Of a stretch of 64,000 bases of DNA, positions 23,135-33,059 are shown one piece after another; position 1 is the first letter of the stretch, and every line of letters starts with the position of its first letter. Both the position numbers and the translations under genes were made by a program. Origin of the DNA: Lunularia cruciata (taxonomy: Eukaryota; Streptophyta; Marchantiopsida; Lunulariales; Lunulariaceae); the NCBI GenBank assembly GCA_948567375.1, contig OX419761.1:30480243-30544242 (forward strand), in the 5' to 3' direction. The notes under the pieces are model-generated. The model had not been told where the DNA came from, made no database searches, and saw only the letters and a program-made list of their open reading frames with translations.

Positions 23135-25105
23135 GACCTCCCTCTTTTTAACACTCAACGTCCTCGTTGTGCAATTGTTGCTCAAATGCTTGCACCAACA
23201 CCGGTGCATGTGTCAAGTTTGCGGCAGGCTCCTAAGTTTCTTCATAGAGGGGGTAAACTTTCCACTATATTAGATAGTCCATCCGCAGATGGTGAGTGCC
23301 ACACATGTGTTTTTGGAGAATACGTTCCACTTCATATTCCTCAATGCCATCAATGAGTGTCAAACAAGGTCGAATGTCTTGTGTGAAATGACCCTAGCCT
23401 GATCGGGGTGCATATCTACATAGCAGGGAAACATGGAACACTGGATGGATCTTCATGTGTGGTGGTAGCTCAAGGTGATAGGCCATAGTGCCGACTCAAC
23501 AAAGAATCAAGAAAGGCACAATAAAACGAGGTCTAAGCTTACGAGGTCTAAGCTTACGAGGTCTGAGCTTACGAGGTCCAACTAATGTGAGGTTGGTTGT
23601 CAATAGCCATACTTGATCTCCAAAATTGAAATCCATGTGCCTATGGTGTGCATCAGCATACTAATTTTGTTAGTTTTGCACAATTTGTAATCTATGCTTG
23701 GCGCTCTCCACACCTTGTTGGATTCTAGAAACAAATGTGTTGACTGCACCGACCTTACCACTGGACGGATCTTCATCAAGCTAGAAGGTGTGAAGGGATG
23801 CTCACCATACATGAGGAATAACAGAGTGACTTGGGTAGATGCATTTATTGAATTTTTGTAAGCAAATTCCACCAACGGGAGTAAGGTGTCCCACCTCTCT
23901 TGCTCTTCTAAGGTGAAACCGCATAACATGTCTTCAATCATGCAATTAGCCCGCTATGTTTGTCAATTTATTTGTGGGTGGTAAGTTGTGAACATGGCCA
24001 ACTTGGTGAAAGAGTGTTCGCCAAAACAAATTGGTGAATTGAGTGCCTCTATCGGTGATGAGTACTCTAGACAAGCCATGGTGAGAGAAGATTACATTTA
24101 AGTATAATTAAGCTAGTTGTGGAGCGGTCACATCCTTGGTGATAGGGCATACATGAATCATTTTGCTAAGCCGGTCTACAAAGACCAAAATAGAGTCAAA
24201 CCCTGAGGTGGTCTTGGGTAATTCACATTCTAGATCCATAGTCACTTGTTCCTAATGTTGGTTAGGAGTGGGGAGAGGTTGAAGGAGCTCTACATGAGCT
24301 TGATCAGAAGCTTTGTTTGTTGAAAAAGTAGGCAAATGTGCACATAGTCTAGCACATTGTTGCTCATCTTGGGCCAATAGTAATGGTGCTAGACTGCATC
24401 CAAGGTCTTGTCCACTCCAACAAGACCTGCAATGGCCAAATCATGACATTCCGCTAGAATGGTGGTGTGTAATTTTGAGACATTTGGGATCTATAATCTG
24501 CCATCATGAAAGTTGAGTCCTTGGGTGCTAGTAACGCCTTTGGATGATTGCACTTCTACAATATGTGGATCAATTTTTGTAGCAGCCAAAATCTCTAGCC
24601 AGAATTCAAGGTTAATCTTAACCTCTACCACCAAGTTATTGGCCATTGGCATGTAGGTGAATGCATCTACAAGTTGCTTCTTACCTTCCATGTAGGTGAT
24701 TGTCATGTTGAAGCGTTGTCGTCACTCTGCCTACTGAATCTGGCAACAAGATAGATCCTTTTGCGTCTCAAGGTAGACTAGAGGTTTGTGGTTTGTCTTT
24801 ACTACAAATGCACTCTTGCCCATATAGTGCTTCCAATGCTTGGTTGCCAAAACAATGGCCAACTCTTTTTGTTCCGTGGTGTGGTAGTTGCACTCTACCG
24901 GTAACAACTTTCAAGAGAAATATGCAATTGGATGTAATCCGTCATGCCACTCTTGTTATAGGACTGCTCCTATTGCTACGCTTGATGCATCTATAGCCAA
25001 CTTGATTGGACGTTTTGGGTTTTGGGTTTTGGGTTGGACGTTTTGGGTCATACCATTTCAAGATTAGTGCATATAGCAAGGTTGCTTTCAATTCTTGAAA
25101 GGTAT
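23135..25105 (-). pseudogene. Chromovirus pol remnant: RNase H, integrase, chromodomain end (minus)
   Basis: Read on the minus strand from 25105 down, the remnant starts inside RNase H (FQELKATLLYA; later segments equivalent to HYMGKSAF and VYLETQKD). It continues with integrase, including the zinc-binding and core parts near 24200-24450 and the well-preserved block ERWDTLLPLVEFAYKNSIN followed by GEHPFTPSSL at 23600-23941. It ends near 23150 with sequence equivalent to the chromodomain end (EQQLHNEDV). RT, protease and gag are missing: the remnant stops exactly where the 102-bp LTR-like repeat begins at 25106. A GGGTTTT-type microsatellite interrupts RNase H near 25010-25045. Many stops make it non-functional. 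Confidence 0.75.
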
Positions 25106-25764
25106 TGTGCGTATATACATTGCTACACAACATACATCATTGTCAACATCATACAATATAGAAGCACAACTCACACATAAGTCATACATAGACTCTAAAG
25201 TGCCACAATAATCAGATTGCTTACCACTCTCAACTCAACTCAACTCATATCAATACTTGATCTGTCACTCTATAAATTGCCAACAACTGGGCACTGATTA
25301 CAGTCAAGCCACACCCACTCAAGCATAGAGAATCTAGGTGACACTTGCCGGCCTCTGTCCACCATAGCCAGGAACTCAAAGGCTCAACATCAGAGAAGTG
25401 AGCTCTCTGGAGCTCACTTCAAAACTATACCCCCTGGACTTGAGCTAGCTCTGAAACCCTAAAGGTCCCATTGACGGCACACTCGATGGTGTGAATGGTG
25501 CAAAGTGATGGTGAGCCCCACTGTGAAGTCAGTACCCCAAACATAAGATCTGCCCGTCAGAAAGTAGTCTTTGAGAAACTGCTGAAATAACTCTAACTAC
25601 TATCATTGGAACTCTAATTTCCGAGCATCTAGATGCGGCACTACAAATGGCGTGACAGCTATCGTGCGTATATACATTGCTACACAACATACATCACTGT
25701 CAACATCATACACTATAGAAGCACAACTCACACATAAGTCATACATAGACTCTAAAGTGCCACA
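25106..25764 (-). repeat. 3' LTR block of the DNMT/PHD Ty3 element: 102-bp repeat, R455 unit, 102-bp repeat
   Basis: On the plus strand a 102-bp repeat runs 25106-25207 (tgtgcgtatatac ... gtgccaca), then the 455-bp unit 25208-25662, then a second 102-bp repeat 25663-25764. The right edge is followed by ccccctag, the complement of a polypurine tract, so this is the 3' LTR side of the minus-strand element. Either the LTR is 659 bp with terminal sub-repeats, or the LTR is only 102 bp and a second LTR lies beside it. The plus-strand relative at 36034-36135 has just the 102-bp version. Confidence 0.65.
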
Positions 25765-25932
25765 ATCGCCCCCTAGCTGGCAGTTAGGTCCCTCTAACTC
25801 CAGATACCCATCTACTCTAAGTATATGGTATACCCTCTAATGGGCAAAGATCAAGAGGCCGGGTGCTATGGAGCCCCATCGTTAGTCGCCTGTCTGCAAT
25901 TTATACCATATAAAGAATGAACTAGCTATAGG

Positions 25933-27070
25933 TCAAGTACATCTAGGACATAACCATTGTCCTTGAGGAACCACCATGAGGGAAGGAGTCATACATGCCA
26001 TATGCCATCCTCTTGAATAGCTATTATACACTAACATAATAGCAACTCCACCAGAAGAGCCACATAACATACACCTCAAGCCTGCACGTACAAGTGCCAA
26101 GCTTGGGTCCATAGCACCATCAATGTTGGGGAGGTGGCATGGTGCACAATTGCGCACATGATCCTTCCAAACAACAACATCATGTCCTTCTAACATAAGG
26201 ACTCCAGATGGCAAAACCTCGTGCACTCTCAAGATAGTGCGGCCTGTAGAAACGTCAAGTGTCGTTGGTGCTATCTGCTATAGATATACATAGTCGCATG
26301 GATGAAATTGACGGATTGAGGGTCTATAACCTCCTCCTCAAATGGTAGCATAGAGTAAAGTATCTCTATGCTGAGCAATTGCCAAGTTCTCAAAGGCCAT
26401 CGGCATCACTCTCCAAAAGATCTCTGCCCGCTGAGAACATGTGCTTATCCATACATTGGGGTCATCCAAATCCAAAACTACAGTAGCATCTTGATGAATG
26501 GCTGTAGGTAAATCTGGATCTCGTCCATAGAGTAGAAAGTATGGAGAGAAGGATGCTAAGGAGGCTTGCCGGCTAAACCGATAGCCCATGGCCAACCAAG
26601 GTAATTGGAGATCCCAATCTCCCAAGTGGCCTCTCTACAAACCATACTTTTGCAATCCTCTCTTCATCGTCTAAACCACTCTCTCTACTAAGCCATCTGC
26701 CTCAGGGTGATCTCGAGATGTAGTACAATGATCAATCAAGGCCTTGTCACACAAGACTTGAAACTCCCCCAAGAACTTTGTACCCTGATCAGTCAAAACC
26801 TCAACTGGTGCACCAAAATGACTAAGAACTTGATCCAGGAATGAGTAAGCTGTCCCTTCACTAGACTTGTCAGGAAGTGCCACCAACTCAATCCACTTGG
26901 AGAAGTGCTCCCTCATCACCAAAACATATTGATGATGTCTCACAGTCAATGGTAAAGGTCCGGTGAAGTCTAAACTCCAATGGTAACCCAATCCCATGAT
27001 AGGTAATGGGTGTAATTGTGGCGTAGGAGCATTGAATGATGCTCTAACTTGGTCACAAACCACACATCTG
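25933..27070 (-). pseudogene. Integrase with C-terminal PHD-type finger (copy B)
   Basis: The catalytic core reads WSLDFTGPLP (first Asp), VLTDQGTKFLG (second Asp) and HPEADGLVERVV (Glu), the DD35E triad of retroviral-type integrase that inserts element cDNA. After a stop near 26671 the C-terminal part continues (WDLQLPWLAMGYRFSRQ, YGRDPDLPT). From about 26232 the end is VVVWKDHVRNCAPCHLPN and a finger CMLC-x(11-13)-YNSY...WHMAC...WLCPRC. In the sister copy the second cysteine pair retains its first Cys (VCDSY). The layout is that of a PHD finger, which binds histone tails, and it sits where chromoviruses carry a chromodomain. Two stops (near 26669 and 26283) inactivate it. Confidence 0.75.
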
Positions 27071-27282
27071 GCAACAAACTACTGTACCTCAGTCTGCATA
27101 CTGTGCTACCAATAATGACTCTAGAGTAAGCTATACATACACTTTACTCCAAAATGTCCTAGCTCCTCATGAGCATGACGGACCAACTGTGGTCTCTGAG
27201 ATGGAAGTGGTACTACTCGCACTCTACCATCCTCCCATACACGCAAAAGGTGTCTACCCTCCAATCTGAACCATCTGGCTCG

Positions 27283-27606
27283 CTAAAGAACACGGTCTCT
27301 CTCCTTGGCCCCAATTGTGCCACCCACAACACCAGTGTGAAGATAGTCCATCACTAAGATATCATCATGAATGTCTTGCTGAACTATACCAATATCTTCA
27401 CTCTCTGGATCTGTGACCTCAATAACTCCTCCTGTATGCGCTGAGAGAGATACCACCAAAGCCTCTGCAAATATACACAGAAAGGCCGATGCATGCCAAC
27501 CTCGCACCATCTCCTCATCTGTCTCACCATGCCAACGTGCTTCGGTCTGATCCTGCTGGCTGGGACATGGGTTTCTACTCAACCCATTTGCATCACGGTC
27601 CACCAC
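27283..27606 (-). pseudogene. RNase H-integrase connector with part of the integrase N-terminal region (copy B)
   Basis: The frame begins VDRDANGLSRNPCPSQQDQ, the usual end of the RNase H/connection region of Ty3 elements (a variant of the NVADALSR motif). It then runs through a variable acidic segment (VIEVTDPESEDIG) to GAKERDRVL. The zinc-binding HHCC part lies just downstream on the minus strand (about 27070-27280), with HAHEELGHFGVKH-like sequence visible more clearly in the sister copy near 34630-34680. It is part of the same broken pol. Confidence 0.6.
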
Positions 27607-27672
27607 TCCAGGTCTATGAACAATCGTGAAATCATACTCATGTAAAATCAGAGCCCATCGTGCAAGCTTCCA

Positions 27673-28700
27673 TTAAAGCTTGTCAGACTCCATCAACCAC
27701 TTCAGTGGCTGATGATCAGTGATGAGAGTGAAGGGGTTACCAAATAGGTAACATCGGAAATGTGCTACTGCCCAAACTGCTGCCAAGCAATCTCCCTCAT
27801 ATGAACTATACTTTGCCTCCGCTGAATTGTTGGAGCGACTAGCATAAGCCACCACAAACTCCTTCTCCTCATCATCATGTTGGGTGAGCACCGCTCCAAG
27901 CCCCAACATAATCCAATCAATGTGAACTTGAAATGGTCGTCCCTTGATCCTAAACTCCTCAAAATAGGAGCAAATGTCAACCTCTCCTTGAGCTCTACAA
28001 AAGCTCTCTCATGCTCATCTCCCCAACACCACTCTTGTGTAAGCTTGGTCAACTTTGTCAAGGCCTTGGTAATGGCACTAAATCCTCTAACATAGCGGCA
28101 ATAAAAGTTTGCCAACCCAAGGAATGCTCGCACTCTGCTCACATCCATAGGCCGAGGAATACGTGCAATAGCCTCCACCTTGGTCTGCTGAACACCAAGT
28201 CCTCCGAGATAGATAGTGTGACCCAAATACTCAACCTGCTTGTGGAAGAACCTACACTTCCTAAGATGTAATTTGAGTCCATGAGATCTCAACCTCTCAA
28301 ACATCTCCAACAACTGTCTCTCATGCTCCTCCACAGTAGTGCTATAAACCAAAATGTCATCAATATAACACCGAGCAAAATCCAATCGAGCTAGGATCCT
28401 ATCCATGACCCTCTGGAACTCAGCATGAGTGTTCTTTAACCCAAATGGTAAGAACCTCCATTGATTTAACACATCCTTGCTGTGAGGATCAATAGCCCAA
28501 AATGTTGTCTTGGACTTATCCTCCTCCTTGATCGGCAACTGATGATATCCCGCTCAAAGATCCAAAGTACTGAAGATCTTTGCATGCCCAATCGCATCAA
28601 AAATCTCCTCTGGTGTAGGCATGGTATACCGATCAGCCTTGGTCTATCGGTTGATAGGATGGTAATCTCCACACATCCACCTATCTGTATAGTTGCCATG
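27673..28700 (-). pseudogene. Reverse transcriptase and RNase H (copy B)
   Basis: RT reads DLxAGYHQLPIKEEDKSKTTFWAI, the PFGLKNTHAEFQRVMD block, the catalytic box CYIDDILVYS, then GLKLHLRKC, YLGHTIYLGG and RAFLGLANFYCRYVRGFS, the classic Ty3 order. RNase H follows with FVVAYASRSNNSAEAKYSSYEGDCLAAVWAVAHFR and TLITDHQPLKWLM. A frameshift near 27910-27960 separates RT from RNase H, and a stop precedes AGYHQL. The enzyme copies element RNA into cDNA; this copy is dead but the catalytic DD is kept. Confidence 0.85.
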
Positions 28701-28989
28701 CATATCCTTCTTGGCTGGCATCATTGTCATTGATGCATACTCTCCATGTGAAATCTCCACCAAACTAGCCTCAAAAAGGTCACTACTCCCGCTCTGAATC
28801 AATGTCCTCTCCATATCACTATATCGATAAGGACGTCAAAAAACTGGTGTGTTGCTAGTCAACTCAATCTGTATACCAGGTCCCTTTAGAGCACCCAAAT
28901 CCTTCATATTGAAGGCAAAACAACTTGTGTGACTCCTCAAGAACCTCCAAACCCTCTGTCTTTCCTCTCTAGTAAGCTTGGGTCCAAGA

Positions 28990-29370
28990 TCTCACTCCCA
29001 AGTATCCTCTTTTACTGTAGTAGGAGTGGAAGACATACTGATTGACTGCTACACTGGGCCCTTGGGAGCAATAGTGTCATACTCCCGACCACTAGAGTCC
29101 CAACCTCTGTGTGAAAAACTCCCTCCACTCTGGCTGCAAGCTCCACACGTCCTCTAGCTGCATCCCATGTGGACCAAGGGTGTAATCCAAGTAGCCCACG
29201 CTCACCTGGATGGACTCCAAGTAGACCACTCTCCCTAGTAGCTATTGGATGTGTCCCAAGAATACCATGTCCACTTGGTCCATCGGCCCCAACATGTGCC
29301 TGAATTGTCTTGATAGGCACAGGGCTCACAAGTGTCCAAGTAGTGATGCCTATCAAGCGCATCCTGTGCT
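28990..29370 (-). pseudogene. Conserved unidentified linker between DNMT and RT (copy B)
   Basis: This pol segment follows DNMT motif X and precedes RT. It contains GILGTHPIATRESGLLGVHPGERGLLGLHPW and then DAARGRVELAARVEGVFHTEVG. The sister copy at 32480-32770 preserves the same words (ESGLLGVHLGE, ARGRVELAARVEGVFH). I do not recognise a family. Repeated G-L-L-G-x-H-P units suggest a small repeat domain. Conservation between two decayed copies indicates it was coding in the active ancestor. Confidence 0.5.
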
Positions 29371-30246
29371 ACTCTGCCAAGCCAAGGCTCACAATCCAGG
29401 TCAAACAATTCAGGTCCATACCCTGACCTAACACCTGATGCCTAGATGCCTCTGACACTGCTAGAACAGCAGTAATACTAGTGCAAAAACCCATCACCCG
29501 CTCTCTCTCATCAGCGTTGGGCTCCACCAACTGCTGTAACTATGAGTCCCAAACAAGTCCAAGTCCTCCCTCTCAAAAAGCATGAGAGCCTGGGAAACTC
29601 ATGAGTGTGGGAAATGCAGCTTTAGGCTGTCCAATTAGGTTCACCACTACCATAGGTGACCTATCAGCCACTACCATTGTCTGAGATTGACGTCCAACAT
29701 CCAAGATATCATCAACAAGGATGTGGTAAAGTCGCTAAATCCCATCATAAGCGCACTGTAGAACCTCTCTGGGTAAGAGGTTTGTCCACCAAAGACAAAG
29801 ATGATGAGCCCGTGATCCCACTCTGGCTGCATCTAACAATACAGCAGGTCCTATCCAAGAATGGACCTAATGTGTACTTGCCACCACTCTAGTGCGAGAA
29901 TCACCCATCAAAGGAACATTCTCCAAAAGGTAAGCTGGAGAAATAGACTGATGAACCTGGAGATGTCGTAGTATCCGTAACATCTCCCAAAACACACCAA
30001 AATGAGGATCTTGAAGACCCAATCCTCTACCAGCACGTGTATGTCCTTGACATGGCCATCCAAAAATCACCAAGTGAATAGGCCCATGTCTCTCTAGGTC
30101 ATGCCCTCTAGTAAGGAAATGTCTCATATTAGGGCCTTTTGGTAACCTCTGACTACTAACATTGGTAATAACTCCGGATACCGATAGGCCAAGTGTGCCA
30201 CATGATGTAGAGAGACTCGCCTTGCAGTCTCATCCCTCTCTACATA
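29330..30246 (-). pseudogene. DNMT3-like C5 cytosine DNA methyltransferase domain (copy B)
   Basis: The domain transfers a methyl group to C5 of cytosine in DNA. From 30246 down it shows YVERDETARRV (motif II region), VIFGWPCQGHTRAGRGLGL (motif IV; catalytic Cys codon at 30050-30052), PAYLLENVPLMG (motif VI, ENV), RVGSRAH.LCLWWTNLLP (motif VIII), a target-recognition-like stretch, and RVMGF...SEASRHQVLGQGMDLN (motifs IX-X). The ENV-x2-MG and SRAH...NLLP arrangement is closest to DNMT3. Motif I (SAM binding) is missing here, lost at the junction near 30246, but is present in the sister copy at 31492. Stops occur near 30126, 29860, 29745 and 29538. It lies between protease and RT of a Ty3 pol, not in a host gene. 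Confidence 0.8.
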
Positions 30247-30310
30247 CATACATACACTGGTCATACTTCCCCAATCTTTCATGCTATCTGAGGCATTGCA
30301 GACAACATCC

Positions 30311-31470
30311 ATGGCTCCTAGACGTCCCAATGCACATGTGGTAGATGGTGATGGAGTGCATGATAGACTACCTGCTAGTCAGCCACCTACTACTACATAG
30401 ACTGAGTCTAGCATGATGTTGGGGGCGGCTCAACTGATTATGCGGTGCCCTTTGTTTTTAGCCAATGACATATTTACATTAGGAGTTGATCCAGCCCTAG
30501 TGTTTGGTTGGCTACCACACTTTGTGAGAGTAAGGATGATGCATTTCCTACTATTAGAGCAGAGGTGGTCGATAGGAGAGTTGATTGGGTTGAGGAGCAT
30601 GAGATCCGTCAAGCAACCAATGGTTTATGGCAGGCATTAGCAACTAAATTGGAAGAGTTGCCAATTAGACCGACCTTTGAGAGAGCACAGTTCACACTTG
30701 GTGTTGTCCTCTTGGATAACCAGAGGGAGATTTTCCATTTGGTGGGACCTTCAAGGAAGGTCTACACACCACATAGAGTCTTGTTAGACTCTAGTGTGTA
30801 GCCCCTTATGTTGGGAAAGGCTGCAGTAGTCAATCTAGAGTTACAAAAGATTGAAGTGGAGAGGTGTCCATTTCAGATCCAAACATCTCTAGGTGGTAGT
30901 TTGACACAATACATCACACGTGGGGAGCTTGTTGTCCAGGTTCAGCCTTGTCATCCAATTGATAGCTTAGTGGTGAGAGCTCAAGCTATTGCGACAATAG
31001 CTGAGTCATATGATGTGCTAGTTGGAAGAGTAGTATTATACCCCATGGGTTTCAACATTGACTATTGGGAGGAGATAGCCTCTTATAGACGAGGTTGGCC
31101 GTTTGGTAAGGGGCAGGTATGTCACCTCCCTGTATGCTTCAATCGTGGTAGTCTTGGCTCACTACAGTCCGCAACCATGGCAACATTAGTTTCAACTTTT
31201 AGTGGTGTAGTTACTTGGCTTGGTGACTTGTTGGAGGGGAACGCCCATGCAGAGGATACTCCAGTACCAAAGGAGATCACTTGGATTTGGAGAACAAGTA
31301 GGATTGTTCTATTGTGGAGTTTAGAGGAGGCATTGCAGCAACATGCAGATCAGTTGGTGCAACAGGCTTGGAGTGGAGCCTTCATACCATCAAGAGATGA
31401 GTGTGAGGATGAGCCTCTTGAGTTGATTACTTTGACACCTCTGGATACCACACTCATTGCTTGGCAATAT
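30311..31470 (+). pseudogene. pol N-terminus with retropepsin-like protease (copy C)
   Basis: A possible start ATG is at 30311 (MAPRRPNAHVV). A stop at about 30402 and a frameshift near 30500 break the front part. From about 30508 one frame runs to 31566 except for a TAG at 30799-30801. The protease centre reads RVLLDSSV followed by PLMLGKAAV, so the catalytic D-S/T-G is changed to D-S-S. Further on, SYDVLVGRVVLYPMGF matches the second conserved retropepsin block. The segment WEEIASYRRGW and a 120-residue linker lead to DNMT motif I. Protease would process the polyprotein; here the active site is altered and a stop lies next to it. Confidence 0.65.
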
Positions 31471-32470
31471 CCAATAGATGGGATATGTCTATTGGAGTTG
31501 TTTGGTGGGATTAGCACCATATGGTATTACAAGTGGGTATATGAGTATAGAGGTACTTGTATGTAGAGAGAGATGAGACTGCTTGGCAAGTCTCTTTACA
31601 TCATATGGCACACTTGGCCTATCGGTATCCTAAGTTATTACCAATGTCAACAGTCAGAGGTTATCAAAAGGCCCTACCAACATACTTTTCCTTACTGGGG
31701 TGCATGATCTAGAAAGACATAGGCCTATTCACCTGGTGACTTCAGGATAGCCATGTCATAGACATACACATGCTGGTCAAGGTTTGGGTCTTTAGGATCC
31801 TCATTCAGGTGTGTTATTAGAGATGTTATGGATACTATAACATCTCTAAGTCCATCAGTCTGTTTCTCTATTTCTCCAGCTTATCTTTTGGAGAATGTTC
31901 TTTTGATGGGTGATTCTCGTACCTGGGTAGTAGCGAGTACACATCAGGTCCATTCTTGGATGGGACTTGCTATATTGTTGGATGTAGCCAAAGTGGGATC
32001 ACGGGCTCATTATCTTTGTCTTTGGTGGATGAACCTCTTACCCAAAGAGGTTTTATAGTGTGCATATGATGGGATTCAATGACTAGACCATATCCTTGTT
32101 GATGACATCTTGGATGTGGGGTGTTAGTCTTAGACGATGGTAGTGGCTGATAGGTCACCTATGGCAATGGTGAACCTAGTTGGATAGCCTAGAGCCGCTT
32201 TTCCCACACTTATGAGTTTCCCAAGCTCTCATGCTTTTCAAGACGGAGGACCTGGACTTGTTTGGGACTCACAATTATAGTAGTTGGTGGAGCACAATGC
32301 CGATGAGAGAGAGCGGGCAATGGGTTTTCACACTAGTATTACCGTTGTTCTAGCAGTATTAGAGGCATTCAAGCATCAAGTGTTAGGTCATGCTATGGAC
32401 CTGAATTGTTTGACCTGAATTGTTTGACTTGGATTGTGAGCATTGGCTTGGCAAAGTAGCAAAGGATGCA
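31471..32470 (+). pseudogene. DNMT3-like cytosine methyltransferase domain (copy C), motif I preserved
   Basis: Motif I reads GICLLELFGGIST (codons from about 31480; LELFGG at 31492), the SAM-binding loop missing from copy B. The part after it is scrambled by frameshifts and a TAG at 31564. Motif IV is degraded to a form with PCHRH in place of PCQGH and a stop before it, so the catalytic block is broken. Motif VI (PAYLLENVLLMG) and motif VIII (KVGSRAHYLCLWWMNLLP) are clear at 31876-32040. Motifs IX-X are visible near 32310-32430 with several stops. Together with copy B all signature motifs of the domain are represented. Confidence 0.75.
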
Positions 32471-32479
32471 TTTGATAGG

Positions 32480-32770
32480 CATCACCACTTGGACACTTGT
32501 AAGCCCTATGCCTATCGAGACGATTTAGGCACATGTTGAAGGTAATGGACCGGGTGGACAAGTTATTCTTGGGATGCAACCAATGGCTACTATGGAGAGT
32601 GGTCTACTTGGAGTCCATCTAGGTGAGCATAGTCTATTTAGATTATACCCTTGGGATCCAGCTAGAGGACGTGTGGAGCTTGCAGCCAGAGTGGAGGGAG
32701 TTTTTCACATAGAGGTTAGGACCTCTAGTGGTCAGAAGCATGACACTACTACTCCCAAGAGCCCAGTGTA
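32480..32770 (+). pseudogene. Conserved unidentified DNMT-RT linker (copy C)
   Basis: It is equivalent to 28990-29370 of copy B, with ESGLLGVHLGEHSL and ARGRVELAARVEGVFHIEV. No family is recognised. It ends at a TAG (32769-32771) shortly before RT begins. Confidence 0.5.
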
Positions 32771-33059
32771 GCAACTAGTCAGCATGTCTTCCACTCTTAC
32801 TATAGTTACAGATGATACTTAAGAAACAAATCTTGGACCCAAGCTTATTGGAGAGAAAAAACTCAGGGTTTGGAGGTTCTTGAGGAGCTACACTAGTTAT
32901 TTTGCCTTCAATATGAAGGATTTGGGTGCTCTAAAAGGACTTGGTATACAGATTGAGCTGACTAGTGATACACCAATTTTCTGAACGTCCTTATTGCTAT
33001 AGTGACATGGAGAGGACATTGATTTAGAGCTAAAGTAGTGACCCATTTGAGGCTGCTTT

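Larger units (their letters stand above)
25106..30246 (-). mobile_element. Ty3/gypsy retrotransposon with DNA methyltransferase and PHD finger (copy B), 5'-truncated
   Basis: On the minus strand the order is DNMT (from about 30246), an unidentified linker (about 28990-29370), RT, RNase H, integrase, PHD finger, polypurine tract and LTR. Protease order upstream is seen in the sister copy at 30247-36135. RT before integrase identifies a Ty3/gypsy-type element. It lacks the usual integrase chromodomain. Stops and small frameshifts interrupt pol throughout. The 5' end is lost at about 30246, where it meets the sister copy in opposite orientation. The gag and 5' LTR are not seen. Confidence 0.8.

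Noticed and set aside
25010-25045. GGGTTTT-type run as a telomere repeat
   Set aside because: It lies inside the RNase H remnant of a chromovirus and does not match TTTAGGG; it is a microsatellite interruption.
29867-30246. A host DNA methyltransferase gene
   Set aside because: It is flanked on both sides by pol domains of the same Ty3 element in the same orientation, and the sister copy repeats the arrangement.
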